51,944 nt of DNA from Bacteroidota bacterium (GTDB lineage: Bacteria; Bacteroidota; Bacteroidia; Chitinophagales; Chitinophagaceae): NCBI GenBank assembly GCA_947460175.1, contig CANHGW010000018.1, positions 1-51,944 of the forward strand. The letters are read 5' to 3'. Made by a program: the position numbers and the translations under genes. The notes under the pieces are model-generated. The model had not been told where the DNA came from. It was given only the letters and a program-made list of their open reading frames with translations, and searched no databases. Shown here piece after piece: positions 1 to 8,752 of the stretch; position 1 is the stretch's first letter; each line of letters begins with the position of its first letter.

Positions 1-141
1 AAAGTAATCCGTGCAAGTGTAGAGGCAGGCAACAATACAATTGAAGTAAGCTTATCAGAATTTTCAGCTGGTATGTACACGATTCAATTGTTTGAAAACA
101 ACTCGCTTACACATGTAGGGAAAGTTCAAAAACAAGATTAA
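1..141 (+). CDS. C-terminal end of a T9SS-type secreted protein (partial)
   Basis: The first frame is open from base 1 to a TAA at 139-141 and encodes 46 residues; the gene begins outside the window. The fragment has the pattern of the last strand pair of a type A T9SS sorting domain: a hydrophobic-alternating stretch, then SAGMYTIQLFENNS, then a short basic tail (GKVQKQD). In this family that domain directs the protein through the outer membrane and is cleaved or anchored there. A strong hairpin terminator follows directly. The upstream domains, and therefore the function, cannot be known from this window. Confidence 0.7.
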   Translation, partial: KVIRASVEAGNNTIEVSLSEFSAGMYTIQLFENNSLTHVGKVQKQD

Positions 142-584
142 TTTATATATTTAAAAGAACAAAAGAATTCATTATGAATTCTTTTGTTCTTTTTTATTTT
201 TAGTTGAATTAAAAAATCATTTCAATAGTCAAGATTTATTTACATTACCAATTCAATTCCAAAAAATATTAATTGAATTTTCAAAAATTACATTTTTTAA
301 TAGAAAAAATTAGACTTCAAGGTGTTTTTATAAATAATAATTGTTTGATTTTAGTGAATAAATATTTAATTGGTATAATTATTGATAATTAATAATTAAT
401 TAAAAATGTTGAATTTTAAATACATGAAAATTTTTTATATGCAAAAGGTGTTGTAATTATAACTCGAGTATATAATGAATATTTAAATAAATTATTCATT
501 TGTTTATTCATTTTTAAGATTCTTTTAACAACGGTAAATTATGACAATAAATAAATATCTTTAATGCCCTTATTTAACTAAATA
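142..584. other. Intergenic region upstream of the polysaccharide genes
   Basis: This stretch of about 440 bases has no credible gene. It holds the terminator at 153-200, then very AT-rich DNA. A weak hairpin (474-481 with 493-500, 8-bp arms) lies about 90 bases before the next start codon. The promoter of the polysaccharide genes must be here or just upstream, but I could not find a clean TAnnTTTG element. Confidence 0.6.
153..200 (+). terminator. Rho-independent terminator after the T9SS fragment
   Basis: A perfect 19-bp stem (153-171 with 175-193) with a 3-base loop is followed by a T-rich tract. It lies 11 bases after the stop codon of the partial gene, so it probably ends that transcript. 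Confidence 0.85.
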
Positions 585-2501
585 ATGCTGAAATTACAAG
601 CTATAAAAAAGTATACGTTGATTCACTATTTTGGACACAATTTTGTTTCAAAATGGATTATTTTGTTTATTGACTTAATGTTAATAGCATTTTCGTTAAT
701 CTTATCATTTACACTTTTAAGTAATGAGACTTTACATAAAATCAGTGTGATTGACTATTATAAAGGGTTGATTTCTGTGATGTTTTTTGCAATTATTGGG
801 CATTGTATTTTTAAGCCTCACAGAGGAATTATACGCCATACAAGTTTGCATGATGTAAAGCGAGTGCTATATGCTAGGAGTTTTTCATTTGGATGCAATA
901 TTGTTTTTATTTTACTGCTGTCTGAAAAGCTACATTTAAAAGATTATGCGTTACCGTTTTCAGTTTCGGCAGTTAATTACTTTTTAAGTTTATACTTATT
1001 AATACAATTTAGATTAGCGATTAAGTATACATTTAATCTTGGACGAAAAACAAAAGTCAAATCGAGCATATTGATATATGGCGCTGGTAGGGCTGGCCAA
1101 TTGACCTATGATGTCTTGGAATCATTTTATAATATTGTAGGATTTGTTGATGATAATTTTAGTAAGCAAGGTAAAATGTATAAAGGGGTACCTATCTATT
1201 ATTACAATGACAACATTCAAGAAATAGTCCAAAAAAAGAAAATTACTCAAATTGTAGTTTCAATACAGAATTGTTCATTACAAGAGAAAAGAACAATAGT
1301 TAATAGATCTATTGAATGGAACTTGGAGGTAAAAGCAGTTCCTCCTATCGATCAATGGGCAAATGGAGAGTTGACAAAATCTCAAATCAAAGTTGTAAAA
1401 ATAGAAGATTTATTAGGTCGAGAATCAATAGAGTTAGATAGAGAGCATTTAAAAGGAGCTTTTCATAATAAAACTATTTTAATAACTGGAGCTGCAGGAA
1501 GTATTGGCTCGGAGTTATCAAGGCAGTTAATGTTTTATAAGCCTAAAAAAATCATACTAGTAGATCAGGCTGAAACACCACTTCATCACCTTGAAATAGA
1601 GTTGTCTTCTAGTTATGAATATGGCTTTACTGATATGGTAACTATTTTGGCCGACATAAAAGATTTTAAAACAATGGAAAATTTATTTCAAAACAATGAA
1701 ATAAATTATGTGTATCATGCGGCTGCCTATAAGCATGTACCTGCAATGGAAAAAAACCCTCAACAAGCTGTCATGGTCAATTTGTTGGGTACTAAAAATA
1801 TAGTTGATTTGTGTGATAAATATCACGTTGAAAAAATGGTATTTATTTCAACTGACAAAGCCGTGAATCCTACTAATGTGATGGGAGCAACTAAACGAGC
1901 GGCAGAAATGTATGTGCAAAGTAAAAATGTGCATTCTCATACTAGTTTTATTACTACAAGGTTTGGAAATGTATTAGGTTCAAATGGATCTGTAATTCCT
2001 TTGTTCAACAAACAAATTGCATCGGGTGGCCCCTTAACAGTGACACATCCTGAAATTACGCGCTATTTCATGACAATACCAGAAGCTTGTCAGTTAGTGC
2101 TTGAGGCTGGTTACATGGGAAAAGGTGGTGAGATTTTTGTGTTTGATATGGGCGAATCAATAAAAATTGTTGACTTAGCTATAAAAATGATACAATTATC
2201 TGGACTTATACCTGAGCGAGATATAAAAATTCAGTACACAGGACTTAGGCCAGGGGAAAAATTATTTGAAGAATTATTGAATGATAAGGAATTAGTTATG
2301 CCTACACATCATAATAAAATTATGATTGCCAAAATGATTGATTACAATTACAGAGAAATTAATTTCATGTTTAATGAAATTGAAGATTTAATATTTAATA
2401 ACTTAGGAAATAGAGCGGTTGTAAGTTGTTTGAAACAATTGGTGCCAGAGTTTAAAAGTAAAAATTCAGTTTTTGAAGATCTTGATCAAGATTATTCATA
2501 A
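585..2501 (+). CDS. Membrane-anchored nucleotide-sugar 4,6-dehydratase (CapD/FlaA1/WbpM type)
   Basis: The 638-residue product has the full-length CapD/WbpM layout. Four or five hydrophobic helices fill residues 20-150. A Rossmann-like segment follows (ILIYGAGRAGQLTYDVL, about 160). The catalytic NAD domain starts with ITGAAGSIGSE near residue 300. The active site reads STDKAVNPTNVMGATKR from about residue 421, so a Met stands where most extended SDRs have Tyr. The long WbpM branch is known for this Ser-Met-Lys triad. Such enzymes usually make a 4-keto-6-deoxy sugar from UDP-GlcNAc for capsule or O-antigen, at the inner membrane. Downstream are an export lipoprotein and a tyrosine autokinase. 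The exact substrate cannot be read from sequence. Confidence 0.9.
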   Translation: MLKLQAIKKYTLIHYFGHNFVSKWIILFIDLMLIAFSLILSFTLLSNETLHKISVIDYYKGLISVMFFAIIGHCIFKPHRGIIRHTSLHDVKRVLYARSFSFGCNIVFILLLSEKLHLKDYALPFSVSAVNYFLSLYLLIQFRLAIKYTFNLGRKTKVKSSILIYGAGRAGQLTYDVLESFYNIVGFVDDNFSKQGKMYKGVPIYYYNDNIQEIVQKKKITQIVVSIQNCSLQEKRTIVNRSIEWNLEVKAVPPIDQWANGELTKSQIKVVKIEDLLGRESIELDREHLKGAFHNKTILITGAAGSIGSELSRQLMFYKPKKIILVDQAETPLHHLEIELSSSYEYGFTDMVTILADIKDFKTMENLFQNNEINYVYHAAAYKHVPAMEKNPQQAVMVNLLGTKNIVDLCDKYHVEKMVFISTDKAVNPTNVMGATKRAAEMYVQSKNVHSHTSFITTRFGNVLGSNGSVIPLFNKQIASGGPLTVTHPEITRYFMTIPEACQLVLEAGYMGKGGEIFVFDMGESIKIVDLAIKMIQLSGLIPERDIKIQYTGLRPGEKLFEELLNDKELVMPTHHNKIMIAKMIDYNYREINFMFNEIEDLIFNNLGNRAVVSCLKQLVPEFKSKNSVFEDLDQDYS

Positions 2502-2633
2502 TACAATTAATCTGTTGATGTTTGTTTTTTCATAAAGTAATTTTCGATAAGTTGAATATTCTGGGTGTTTTAACTATTTAATTATACCACTAAGTTATAT
2601 TTTAATTACTTTCGCAATTATAAATTGCCTTTC

Positions 2634-3416
2634 ATGAATTCAAGTATTTTTTTATTGAAAAAGTTACTATATTTGATATTAATCATATTTCTTTTTGGTT
2701 CTTGTGCTAAAAAAACAGATTATATCTATTTTCAAAAGCTAATAAATGATAGTACAAAACTAATTGTTCAAAAACCTTTTGTTCCAGTTTTAAAGCCTGA
2801 TGATGTAATTTCAATTACTATAAGCTCTGTAGACCCAGATGTTGTAAAGCCATTTAATAATGGAGGTGTTTCAGCTGTAGATAAAAATTCACTTATTCAA
2901 CAAGCGCCAACATATTTAATAAACGAGCAGGGTGAGATTGATTTCCCTGTTCTTGGCTTAGTAAAAATTGTTGGGTTAACCAGAGCAGAGGTTACTGCCT
3001 TGATTAAAGAACGAGTAAAGTCATATGTAAATAATCCTATTGTTAATGTAAAAATAATGAACCATAAAGTTACAATATTAGGCGATGTTAAATCACCTGG
3101 GGTTTTTCTAATGCCAAACGAACAGCTTACTTTACCAGAAGCATTAGCAATGGCAGGTGATCTTCAAATCACAGCTGTGAGAAAAAATGTATTAGTTATA
3201 AGAGACGTTAAAGGAAAAAAGTCGGAAATAAGAGTAGACTTAACAAATCGATCTTTTTTTAATTCTTCCGTTTATTATTTACAAAACAATGATCTTATTT
3301 ATGTGGAGCCAAATAATGCCAAAATAGTTTCTTCAAAGCAAACCTTGCAATATACCTCTCTTGCAGTTGGGTCATTGGGATTGATTTTAAATATTCTTAA
3401 TTTGTTAATTAAATAG
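2634..3416 (+). CDS. Polysaccharide export outer-membrane lipoprotein (Wza/OPX family)
   Basis: A hydrophobic leader ends in the lipobox LFGSC, so the mature protein is a lipoprotein. A Poly_export domain (LKPDDVISITISSVDP onward) and an SLBB-like segment (KVTILGDVKSPGVFLMPNEQ) follow. A C-terminal hydrophobic helix (LAVGSLGLILNILNLLI) closes the protein, as in other Bacteroidota OPX proteins. It should form the outer-membrane exit channel for a polysaccharide and work with the tyrosine autokinase 8 bases downstream. I chose the ATG at 2634 rather than a TTG at 2625 because it gives a normal signal peptide. A 7/8 match to the -7 element (2607-2614) lies 19 bases upstream of this ATG. Confidence 0.9.
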   Translation: MNSSIFLLKKLLYLILIIFLFGSCAKKTDYIYFQKLINDSTKLIVQKPFVPVLKPDDVISITISSVDPDVVKPFNNGGVSAVDKNSLIQQAPTYLINEQGEIDFPVLGLVKIVGLTRAEVTALIKERVKSYVNNPIVNVKIMNHKVTILGDVKSPGVFLMPNEQLTLPEALAMAGDLQITAVRKNVLVIRDVKGKKSEIRVDLTNRSFFNSSVYYLQNNDLIYVEPNNAKIVSSKQTLQYTSLAVGSLGLILNILNLLIK

Positions 3417-3424
3417 ACGCAATA

Positions 3425-5830
3425 ATGATAGATCAAGAACAAAGTTTTCCTACAGAGACTTCCATTGAATCAGGAATAGATATAAAAGAAATTATAAGTA
3501 TTTTTTTACATTATTGGTATTGGTTTTTTTTAGCAATTTTATTTACCCTTTTTGGGGCTTTCTTATATTTAAGATACCAAAAACCAATTTATCAAGTAAA
3601 TGCTACAGTTTTAATTAAAGATGAAAAAAAAGGATCAGGAGTTTCTGAATTGTCAGCTTTTCAAGATTTAGGATTAATGAAGGGTGGCAATAGTATAGAT
3701 AATGAAATCGAAATTTATAAATCTCGTTCTTTAATGATGAGAGTAATAAAAGAACTAGGATTGCAAGTGACATTTACTACGAAAGGGAAGGTTGTTTCCA
3801 ATGAAATGTATAAACAATCGCCAGTTAAACTAGAATTATTATCTAGCAATGAGTGGAAAGAAAATTTGAATGCACAATGCGAAATTCAACTATTGTCTGA
3901 CCAGCAATATACAATTATCGAGAATAATAAATCTGAAAATAAAACATTCAAATTTGGTGAAGAAGTTGAATGTAACTTAGGTAAAATGAAATTGACACGT
4001 TCAAAAGTAGCATTAAAAGAATGGAAGAATAAAAAATTAACTATAACTGTAATTCCTATTACAAATTCAATTGATCATTTTTTAAGTGCATTAACAGTAA
4101 AGCCCATTAACAAGACATCCAATGTAATTCAACTTTCATTAATTGATGGAAATATTGACAAAGCATCAGATATTTTAAATAATTTACTCGATCAGCATAA
4201 TCGTGATGCAATTGAAGATAAAAATCAAATTTCAAAAAATACAGCCGATTTTATCAACGAGCGTTTGCAATTTATTACTGCGGAATTATCGACCGTAGAA
4301 GGTGAATCACAAGGATTCAAACAACGTAATAACTTAGTAGATGTAGAAACAGATGCTAAAGTGTATCTTGAGTCCGATAAAGTAGCTGAAGAAAAATTGA
4401 TGGCTGCAAATACACAATTGAAATTGGCTGATTATATGTATAATCATATAAAGAATCAAAGTGATAAAAATAGTTTAATTCCTTCAAACCTTGGGATTAA
4501 TGATGGATCAATTACGAGTAATACTGCTGCATACAATCAATTGATATTAGAACGCAATAGAATATTGCAAAATTCAAGTGAAGCAAATCCAATTGTCGAA
4601 AATCTAGATGCTCAAATTGCAAGTTTGAAACAAAGTATTGTAGCAAGTACAAACAACTATCGATCATCTCTTAAAATACAAACGAGTGAATTGTCTCGTC
4701 AAGCAGGAGGGTATAACTCTAAAATATCTTCAGTTCCTCGATATCAAAGACAATTCAACTCTATCCAACGACAACAGCAGATTAAAGAAAATCTCTACTT
4801 GTATTTACTCCAAAAAAGAGAAGAGACCAACATTTCATTAGCTGTTACTGTTGCAAATGCCAAGACGATTGATGGTGCCTATTCAACTAAAGTCCCTATT
4901 TCCCCAAATCGTAAAAATATTTATTTAATTGCCTTGGCGTTGGGATTATTAATTCCGACAGGCTTGATATATACTAGAGGATTATTGGATACAAAAGTAC
5001 ATGGACCAAAAGATTTAGAAAAATATCATTTGCCCTTTTTAGGTGACATACCCAATGTAACAGAGGATAAAAAATTAGTTGTTGGTAAACACGAGTCTTC
5101 TTCTGTAGCAGAATCTTTTAGGCATTTACGTACAAACTTAGATTTTATTGTAAGCCAGTCAAAATCATCTTGTAGGGTTATTTTTGTAACTTCAACTATA
5201 GCAAAGGAGGGCAAATCTTTTATATCACTCAATTTAGCAGCTACAATCAGTCTTGCCGATAAAAAAGTATTATTAATTGGCATGGATCTAAGAGTTCCTA
5301 AATTATTAGAATATTTGCAAATTAATGATCATATAGGGGTTACAAATTTTGTTTCAAGTCATGATTTAAAAGTTGATGATATCATCATTAAAAAACCGCT
5401 AAAAGTAAATTTGGATATAATGCCATCAGGCGACGTTCCACCTAATCCTGCTGAATTATTGCAGAATCCTAAAATCAAGGAACTATTTAACCAAGTTAGA
5501 GAAAGATATGATTATGTCATTGTAGATACTGCACCTATTGGTTTAGTAACCGATACTATGCTAATCATTGAAGAAGCCGATGCGGTCGTTTATACTGTAA
5601 AAGTAAATCACTTAGAAAAGCGTATGTTAGCTACACCTTATACTCTTTACAAAGAAAAAAGATTGTCTAATATGGCTGTAATATTAAATGGCTCCGATGC
5701 AAATAAAGCCTATGGTTATGGTTCTGGCTACGGCTACGGCTACGGCTACGGCTACGGATATGGTTACGGATATGGTTACGGAAAAGAAAATGAAAAAAAA
5801 TGGTGGCAAAAGTTATTTAAAAAATCATAG
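3425..5830 (+). CDS. Exopolysaccharide tyrosine autokinase / chain-length regulator (Wzc-like)
   Basis: This 801-residue protein joins a polysaccharide co-polymerase to a BY-kinase. The Wzz segment has its first membrane helix at about 33-52. A long coiled-coil/GNVR periplasmic region follows, with the second helix near 498-516. The kinase domain has Walker A with Lys597 (TIAKEGKS), Walker A' with Asp621 (IGMDLRVPK) and Walker B with Asp701 (VIVDTAP). The C-terminus carries 11 tyrosines between residues 763 and 785, alternating with glycine, which is the expected autophosphorylation tail. In the family, phosphorylation cycling controls polymer length and export. It is probably co-transcribed with the export lipoprotein (8-base gap). 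Confidence 0.95.
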   Translation: MIDQEQSFPTETSIESGIDIKEIISIFLHYWYWFFLAILFTLFGAFLYLRYQKPIYQVNATVLIKDEKKGSGVSELSAFQDLGLMKGGNSIDNEIEIYKSRSLMMRVIKELGLQVTFTTKGKVVSNEMYKQSPVKLELLSSNEWKENLNAQCEIQLLSDQQYTIIENNKSENKTFKFGEEVECNLGKMKLTRSKVALKEWKNKKLTITVIPITNSIDHFLSALTVKPINKTSNVIQLSLIDGNIDKASDILNNLLDQHNRDAIEDKNQISKNTADFINERLQFITAELSTVEGESQGFKQRNNLVDVETDAKVYLESDKVAEEKLMAANTQLKLADYMYNHIKNQSDKNSLIPSNLGINDGSITSNTAAYNQLILERNRILQNSSEANPIVENLDAQIASLKQSIVASTNNYRSSLKIQTSELSRQAGGYNSKISSVPRYQRQFNSIQRQQQIKENLYLYLLQKREETNISLAVTVANAKTIDGAYSTKVPISPNRKNIYLIALALGLLIPTGLIYTRGLLDTKVHGPKDLEKYHLPFLGDIPNVTEDKKLVVGKHESSSVAESFRHLRTNLDFIVSQSKSSCRVIFVTSTIAKEGKSFISLNLAATISLADKKVLLIGMDLRVPKLLEYLQINDHIGVTNFVSSHDLKVDDIIIKKPLKVNLDIMPSGDVPPNPAELLQNPKIKELFNQVRERYDYVIVDTAPIGLVTDTMLIIEEADAVVYTVKVNHLEKRMLATPYTLYKEKRLSNMAVILNGSDANKAYGYGSGYGYGYGYGYGYGYGYGYGKENEKKWWQKLFKKS
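5726..5779 (+). repeat. In-frame hexanucleotide repeat encoding the Tyr-Gly tail
   Basis: Nine consecutive 6-bp units each encode Gly-Tyr. The first five are identical GGCTAC copies (5726-5755). The last four alternate GGATAT and GGTTAC. Gain or loss of units would change the number of kinase tail tyrosines by one each without shifting the frame. Confidence 0.9.
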
Positions 5831-5936
5831 CTTAGCGTCCTAGTTTTAGTTGATTTTAAACCCCGCCCAAATACACAGGGTTAGTTTGACTTGCAATTTT
5901 CCTTAGGGCTTTAGGTCTCACAAAAACTGAGTCTCA

Positions 5937-6290
5937 TTAATAAAATGCATCTTTAATATGCAATAGTTCTGGAGGATTTTCTTTTTTAAGTAAAATTGAA
6001 ATCACATCAAAACGAATATCCTTGTATTGTTTTTCATATAAATAAATTCTTGCAGCCTCAGTAACACTTTGTATTTTTCGTTCGCTGATGGATTCCTCCG
6101 GCATGCCCATTTTGCTCGATGTGCGTGTTTTTACTTCTACAAAAATATAAATATCATTTTCTTTGGCTATTATGTCTATTTCTTTGTGACCTACAGTCCA
6201 GTTTTTTTCAATGATTTGATAGCCATGTTCAATTAAAAATTTAACAGAAAGTTCTTCTCCTATATCACCTATTTTTTTGTTTTTGCTCAT
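5937..6290 (-). CDS. YraN family protein (UPF0102), nuclease-like fold
   Basis: The length (117 residues) and motifs match the YraN family: a GDIGEELSVKFLIEHGY start, then KEIDIIAKEN, then IFVEVKTRTS. These acidic/Lys positions form the PD-(D/E)XK-like core known in relatives. The family is widespread but its role is uncertain; links to DNA processing have been proposed. The gene is transcribed divergently from the isomerase gene with only 30 bases between start codons. Confidence 0.9.
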   Translation of the reverse strand: MSKNKKIGDIGEELSVKFLIEHGYQIIEKNWTVGHKEIDIIAKENDIYIFVEVKTRTSSKMGMPEESISERKIQSVTEAARIYLYEKQYKDIRFDVISILLKKENPPELLHIKDAFY

Positions 6291-6297
6291 TTTGTCC

Positions 6298-6305
6298 TAA
6301 ATTTA
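6298..6305. promoter_or_regulatory. Palindromic -7-like element between divergent genes
   Basis: TAAATTTA is its own reverse complement and matches TAnnTTTG at 7 of 8 positions on both strands. It sits 15 bases before the isomerase ATG and 7 bases before the yraN ATG. It could serve both genes, but the match is imperfect and the DNA is AT-rich. Confidence 0.35.
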
Positions 6306-6320
6306 CAGCTTTACAAGTAA

Positions 6321-7304
6321 ATGAAAAAACTAATCGAACAATTTCCAGGTCAACTGGCAGAAGCATTAGCAATAGCTAAATCATCAAAATTTAATTTTTC
6401 CAAGAAAAGCTTTCAACAAGTATTGGTAAGTGGATTGGGAGGGAGTGGGATAGGAGCCTCTATAGTGGAAGAGTATGTCTTTGATAAGTTGAGTATCCCT
6501 TTTGTTGTTAACAAAGATTATTCGATCCCTAAGTCGGTTAATACAAACACTTTGTTTATAGCATGTTCTTATTCTGGCAATACCGAAGAAACCTTAATGG
6601 CTGTAAATGCAGCACGTAAATGCAAGGCTACTATCGTCTGCATTACATCAGGGGGCGAATTAGCTTCATTTGCCAAAAAGAATAAATACGATTTAGTCTT
6701 GATTCCATCCGGAATGCCACCACGTGCATGCTTGGGTTATTCCTTGATTCAATTATTGAATGTGTTGAAAAAGACAGGTCTTCTGAAGACTTCATTTGAA
6801 ACTGAAGTAAAAGCTTCGATTGCAATGATCAATAAAGAGACTGTAAAAATCCAAGTGGCTGCTCAGAAAATAGCTACATCATTACATGGTAAGCATATTG
6901 CATTGTATGGAATAGCAGGTAGTGAAGCTTTGATGGTTCGTTTTAGACAACAATTAAATGAAAATAGCAAAACACTTGCTTGGCATAATGTAATTCCCGA
7001 AATGACCCACAATGAAATTGTTGGATGGAAAGAACAGCATCAAGATACATGTGTTGTATTTTGCTCACATAAAGGTGATTTTGAGCGTAGTTTAAAACGA
7101 ATGGCCATCTTGAAAAAAGTAGTTAAAAGCTATACCAAGTCGACTGTGGACATCGAATTGAAAGGTCAAACTCATTGGGATAGAGTATTTTATTTTATTC
7201 ACCTCACTGATTGGGTTTCAGTGTATTTAGCCGATTTGTACAAGCATGATGCTGTCGAGGTAAAAGTTATTGACCAATTGAAAGGTGCGATGTCGAAAAA
7301 TTAA
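6321..7304 (+). CDS. Bifunctional phosphoglucose/phosphomannose isomerase (SIS domains)
   Basis: The 327-residue protein has two SIS folds. The first has SGLGGSGIGASIVEEY (about 36-52) and the phosphosugar loop CSYSGNTEET. The second contains EMTHNEIVGWKEQH, where Glu and His correspond to the catalytic pair of the archaeal-type PGI/PMI family. The enzyme interconverts fructose-6-phosphate with glucose-6-phosphate and mannose-6-phosphate. It feeds both glycolysis and nucleotide-sugar synthesis, which fits the polysaccharide genes just upstream. I base the assignment on motifs. A plain SIS-domain isomerase is the main alternative. Confidence 0.85.
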   Translation: MKKLIEQFPGQLAEALAIAKSSKFNFSKKSFQQVLVSGLGGSGIGASIVEEYVFDKLSIPFVVNKDYSIPKSVNTNTLFIACSYSGNTEETLMAVNAARKCKATIVCITSGGELASFAKKNKYDLVLIPSGMPPRACLGYSLIQLLNVLKKTGLLKTSFETEVKASIAMINKETVKIQVAAQKIATSLHGKHIALYGIAGSEALMVRFRQQLNENSKTLAWHNVIPEMTHNEIVGWKEQHQDTCVVFCSHKGDFERSLKRMAILKKVVKSYTKSTVDIELKGQTHWDRVFYFIHLTDWVSVYLADLYKHDAVEVKVIDQLKGAMSKN

Positions 7305-7354
7305 TGTTGTAAATGTCAATTTCTTAGTTGAAATTTGCGAAATATAAATAAAAG

Positions 7355-7927
7355 ATGAAAAAAGAATATCAACTGATTGGAATTGTTGCAATCATGGTCT
7401 TAACAACCGCTGTTTGGAGAGTTGTCAATGCTGAAATGCATTTATATAATTTGGTTCCAATTGCAGCCATGGGTTTATTTAGTGGTTCAATCCTGCAGTC
7501 TAAAAAATGGGCTTATTTGATTCCACTTTCTGCCATGTTATTATCTGATATTGGTTTGTCTTTATTTACATCCACTCAAGGATTTTATGGCATTTCTCAA
7601 ATTGTCAATTATGTTGCATTGGCTATAGTTACTTTATTAGGTACTCGTCTTGTAAATCGCAATGGATTAAATATTGCAGGATATACAATAGGTGGCTCAA
7701 TCCTATTTTTTATCATTTCTAATTTTGGTACATTTTTATCAGGATGGTATGGATACAGTTTTTCATCGCTTGTAGAATGTTATGCTATGGCGTTACCATT
7801 TTATAAAAGTGAGCTTTCTACTACTTTTTTCTTGAATAGTTTATTTGGTGATTTAGCATTTTCTGCCTTTTCTTTTGGACTCGTTTACGTTTCTTCATTG
7901 AAGAAATTAGTTGCTAAAACTGCATAG
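7355..7927 (+). CDS. DUF6580 family integral membrane protein
   Basis: The 190-residue product has about five or six hydrophobic segments. It carries signature stretches of the DUF6580 family: NLVPIAAMGLFSGSIL, AMLLSDIGLSLF and SNFGTFLSGWYGYS. The family resembles small transport-component membrane proteins, but its function is unknown. A partial -7 element (AAATTTGC) lies about 20 bases before the ATG. A terminator directly follows, so it is probably a single-gene transcript. Confidence 0.8.
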   Translation: MKKEYQLIGIVAIMVLTTAVWRVVNAEMHLYNLVPIAAMGLFSGSILQSKKWAYLIPLSAMLLSDIGLSLFTSTQGFYGISQIVNYVALAIVTLLGTRLVNRNGLNIAGYTIGGSILFFIISNFGTFLSGWYGYSFSSLVECYAMALPFYKSELSTTFFLNSLFGDLAFSAFSFGLVYVSSLKKLVAKTA

Positions 7928-7948
7928 ATTTTCTTCGTATAATTTTAT

Positions 7949-7976
7949 AGCCACGCACTAGCGTGGCTTTTTTATT
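7949..7976 (+). terminator. Rho-independent terminator after the DUF6580 gene
   Basis: A perfect GC-rich 8-bp stem (7949-7956 with 7961-7968) with a 4-base loop runs into a T tract, 21 bases after the stop codon. Confidence 0.9.
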
Positions 7977-8022
7977 GTATCTTATATCGACGAATTCTAT
8001 ATATTACATGCAATGATATAGA

Positions 8023-8030
8023 TAGTTTTG
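8023..8030 (+). promoter_or_regulatory. -7 promoter element for the SDR gene
   Basis: TAGTTTTG is an exact TAnnTTTG match 15 bases before the ATG at 8046. It overlaps an in-frame upstream TTG (8028), which excludes that TTG as the start. Confidence 0.65.
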
Positions 8031-8045
8031 CACAAAACTAAATGT

Positions 8046-8735
8046 ATGAAAACGATTCTAATCATAGGTGGTTCCTCGGGTGTTGGTCTACAGTTAGCCA
8101 AGGATTTGTCGAAGGATAATCAGGTCATTGCTACTTATTGTAAACACACAATGAATGATAATACCAATTTAAGTTATCATCCGTTGGACATAATGCAACC
8201 CGAATTAGATTTTTCATTTTTACCCGATGTGATTGATAGTATTATTTATTGTCCAGGATCCATTCAATTAAAACCTTTCGGACGATTTACTCCAACTGAT
8301 TTTATGGAAGATTATCAACTAAATGTAATTGGAGCTACAAAGGTGATTCAAGCAGTATTTCCAAAATTGAAAAAATCAGCATCGGCAAGTATTGTATTAT
8401 TCTCAACGGTTGCAGTGCAAACGGGCATGGCATTTCATAGTTTGGTTTCCAGTAGCAAAGGAGCCATAGAAGGATTAACTCGCGCCTTGGCAGCCGAATT
8501 TGCACCTTCCATTCGAGTAAATTGTATTGCGCCATCTTTGACAGATACGCCATTGGCAAGTGGTTTGTTGCAATCGGAAGAGAAGAAAATAGCAGCAGCT
8601 CAACGACATCCAATGAAGAAAATTGGTTCTTCACAAGATATTGCTGATTTAGCATCTTACCTTGTTTCAGATAAATGTAGTTGGATGACAGGGCAAATAA
8701 TCCATCTTGATGGGGGAATGGGAAGTATTAAGTAA
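8046..8735 (+). CDS. Atypical short-chain dehydrogenase/reductase lacking the catalytic Tyr
   Basis: This 229-residue Rossmann protein opens with ILIIGGSSGVGLQLAKDL, the dinucleotide-binding loop of SDRs. It retains Ser120 and Lys138, and the C-terminal VNCIAPSLTDTPLA and GQIIHLDGG segments. The YxxxK motif reads V-S-S-S-K: residue 134 is Val where the catalytic Tyr should be. The rest is intact, so it is not a decayed gene. It may bind NAD(P) and act as a sensor, or use a changed mechanism. A gene for an SRPBCC ligand-binding protein starts 17 bases downstream, suggesting an operon. I chose the ATG at 8046 because an upstream TTG falls inside the promoter box. Confidence 0.85.
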   Translation: MKTILIIGGSSGVGLQLAKDLSKDNQVIATYCKHTMNDNTNLSYHPLDIMQPELDFSFLPDVIDSIIYCPGSIQLKPFGRFTPTDFMEDYQLNVIGATKVIQAVFPKLKKSASASIVLFSTVAVQTGMAFHSLVSSSKGAIEGLTRALAAEFAPSIRVNCIAPSLTDTPLASGLLQSEEKKIAAAQRHPMKKIGSSQDIADLASYLVSDKCSWMTGQIIHLDGGMGSIK

Positions 8736-8752
8736 CACTAAAAAAAAATTAA

